NCBI GenBank assembly: GCA_021414115.1
Contig: JAIOPD010000046.1
Location: 1-59,409, forward strand
Origin: Planctomycetia bacterium
GTDB lineage: Bacteria > Planctomycetota > Planctomycetia > Pirellulales > UBA1268
Length of the DNA: 59,409 nt
Direction: 5' to 3'
Part shown: positions 59,269-59,409 of the stretch, piece after piece
Layout of the letters: each line of letters opens with the position of its first letter
How positions within the stretch are numbered: the stretch's first letter is position 1
Made by a program: the position numbers and the translations under genes
The notes under the pieces: generated by a model
Told to the model about the DNA's origin: nothing
Databases searched by the model: none
What the model saw: only the letters and a program-made list of their open reading frames with translations

Positions 59269-59409
59269 GTGCGATTGCGAGTGACCTGAACCAGCAGGGT
59301 GTGAGTCCCTGTCGGGGTTTGGCTTGAACCCCGTAGCCGATCGAAACTGCATCCCCGCGAGGGGGTGTGGAGAGCATCAGGAGGCGAAAAACCAGTCCGT
59401 AGGATGACG
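59269..59409 (+). mobile_element. Group II intron, 5' end only (domain I)
   Basis: It begins GTGCGATTGCGAGTGACC, fitting the GTGYG 5' consensus, followed by small stem-loops typical of domain I such as CAGCAGGG with CCCTGTCGG and CGGGGTTTGG with GAACCCCG. It runs off the window end. The boundary is fixed by the repeat arm that stops exactly at 59268. Together with 1-132 it suggests the same intron type at both ends. Confidence 0.8.

Overview
The window is high-GC bacterial chromosomal DNA, most likely from a planctomycete (Planctomycetota, Planctomycetia). The reasons are a DUF1559 pseudopilin overlapping a PEP-CTERM autotransporter-repeat protein, a Ser/Thr kinase with a DLG motif and a C-terminal anchor, secreted Cys-rich and proline-rich proteins of planctomycete type, and a split hopanoid locus. 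All functional calls come from reading motifs; no database search was run.

Layout. 1-132 is the 3' end of a group II intron, followed by half of a dispersed repeat. 217-2086 holds queuosine genes (queC-queE, with queF divergent). 2129-4429 is a TIM-barrel isomerase and a HemN-like radical SAM pair. 4678-25176 is an isoprenoid/hopanoid region: a DUF116-like/polyprenyl synthase fusion, a chorismate-lyase-like gene, an HTH-REC regulator with a soluble kinase, shc, hpnH, then ettA, a sulfurtransferase, sufE, a ROK protein, ispH, hpnC-hpnD-hpnE (hpnE fused in frame to an S9 peptidase) and hpnG. 24388-29816 reads leftward as response regulator, kinase, porin, Cys-rich protein, hpnG. 29904-42931 is mostly housekeeping: guaA, surE, a Ser/Thr kinase, a glutaredoxin-like protein, a HAD hydrolase, ilvD, guaB and a K+ channel, plus conserved unknowns. 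43192-51703 has a LamG protein, a NarL-type two-component pair and the pseudopilin/PEP-CTERM pair. 51914-53494 is an ISL3-type insertion sequence. 53852-59080 encodes a 1742-aa secreted protein with a GxGYxYP-like module and a GH78 rhamnosidase module. The window ends in the 5' end of a group II intron.

How the genes fit together. IspH (MEP pathway) and the polyprenyl synthase supply prenyl diphosphates. HpnD, HpnC and HpnE make squalene, Shc cyclises it to hopene, HpnH adds adenosine and HpnG removes adenine. This is an almost complete C35 hopanoid route, with two two-component systems interleaved.

Most interesting non-coding signal. A palindromic, REP-like repeat family (arms A and B) occurs at eight loci, each next to the 3' end of at least one gene and often between convergent genes. 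At both window edges a group II intron boundary lies inside this repeat at the same nucleotide position, judged against uninterrupted copies inside the window. This suggests a multicopy group II intron that targets a multicopy hairpin repeat. Two repeat copies also carry a 26-bp palindrome with a compensatory A-T to G-C change between copies.
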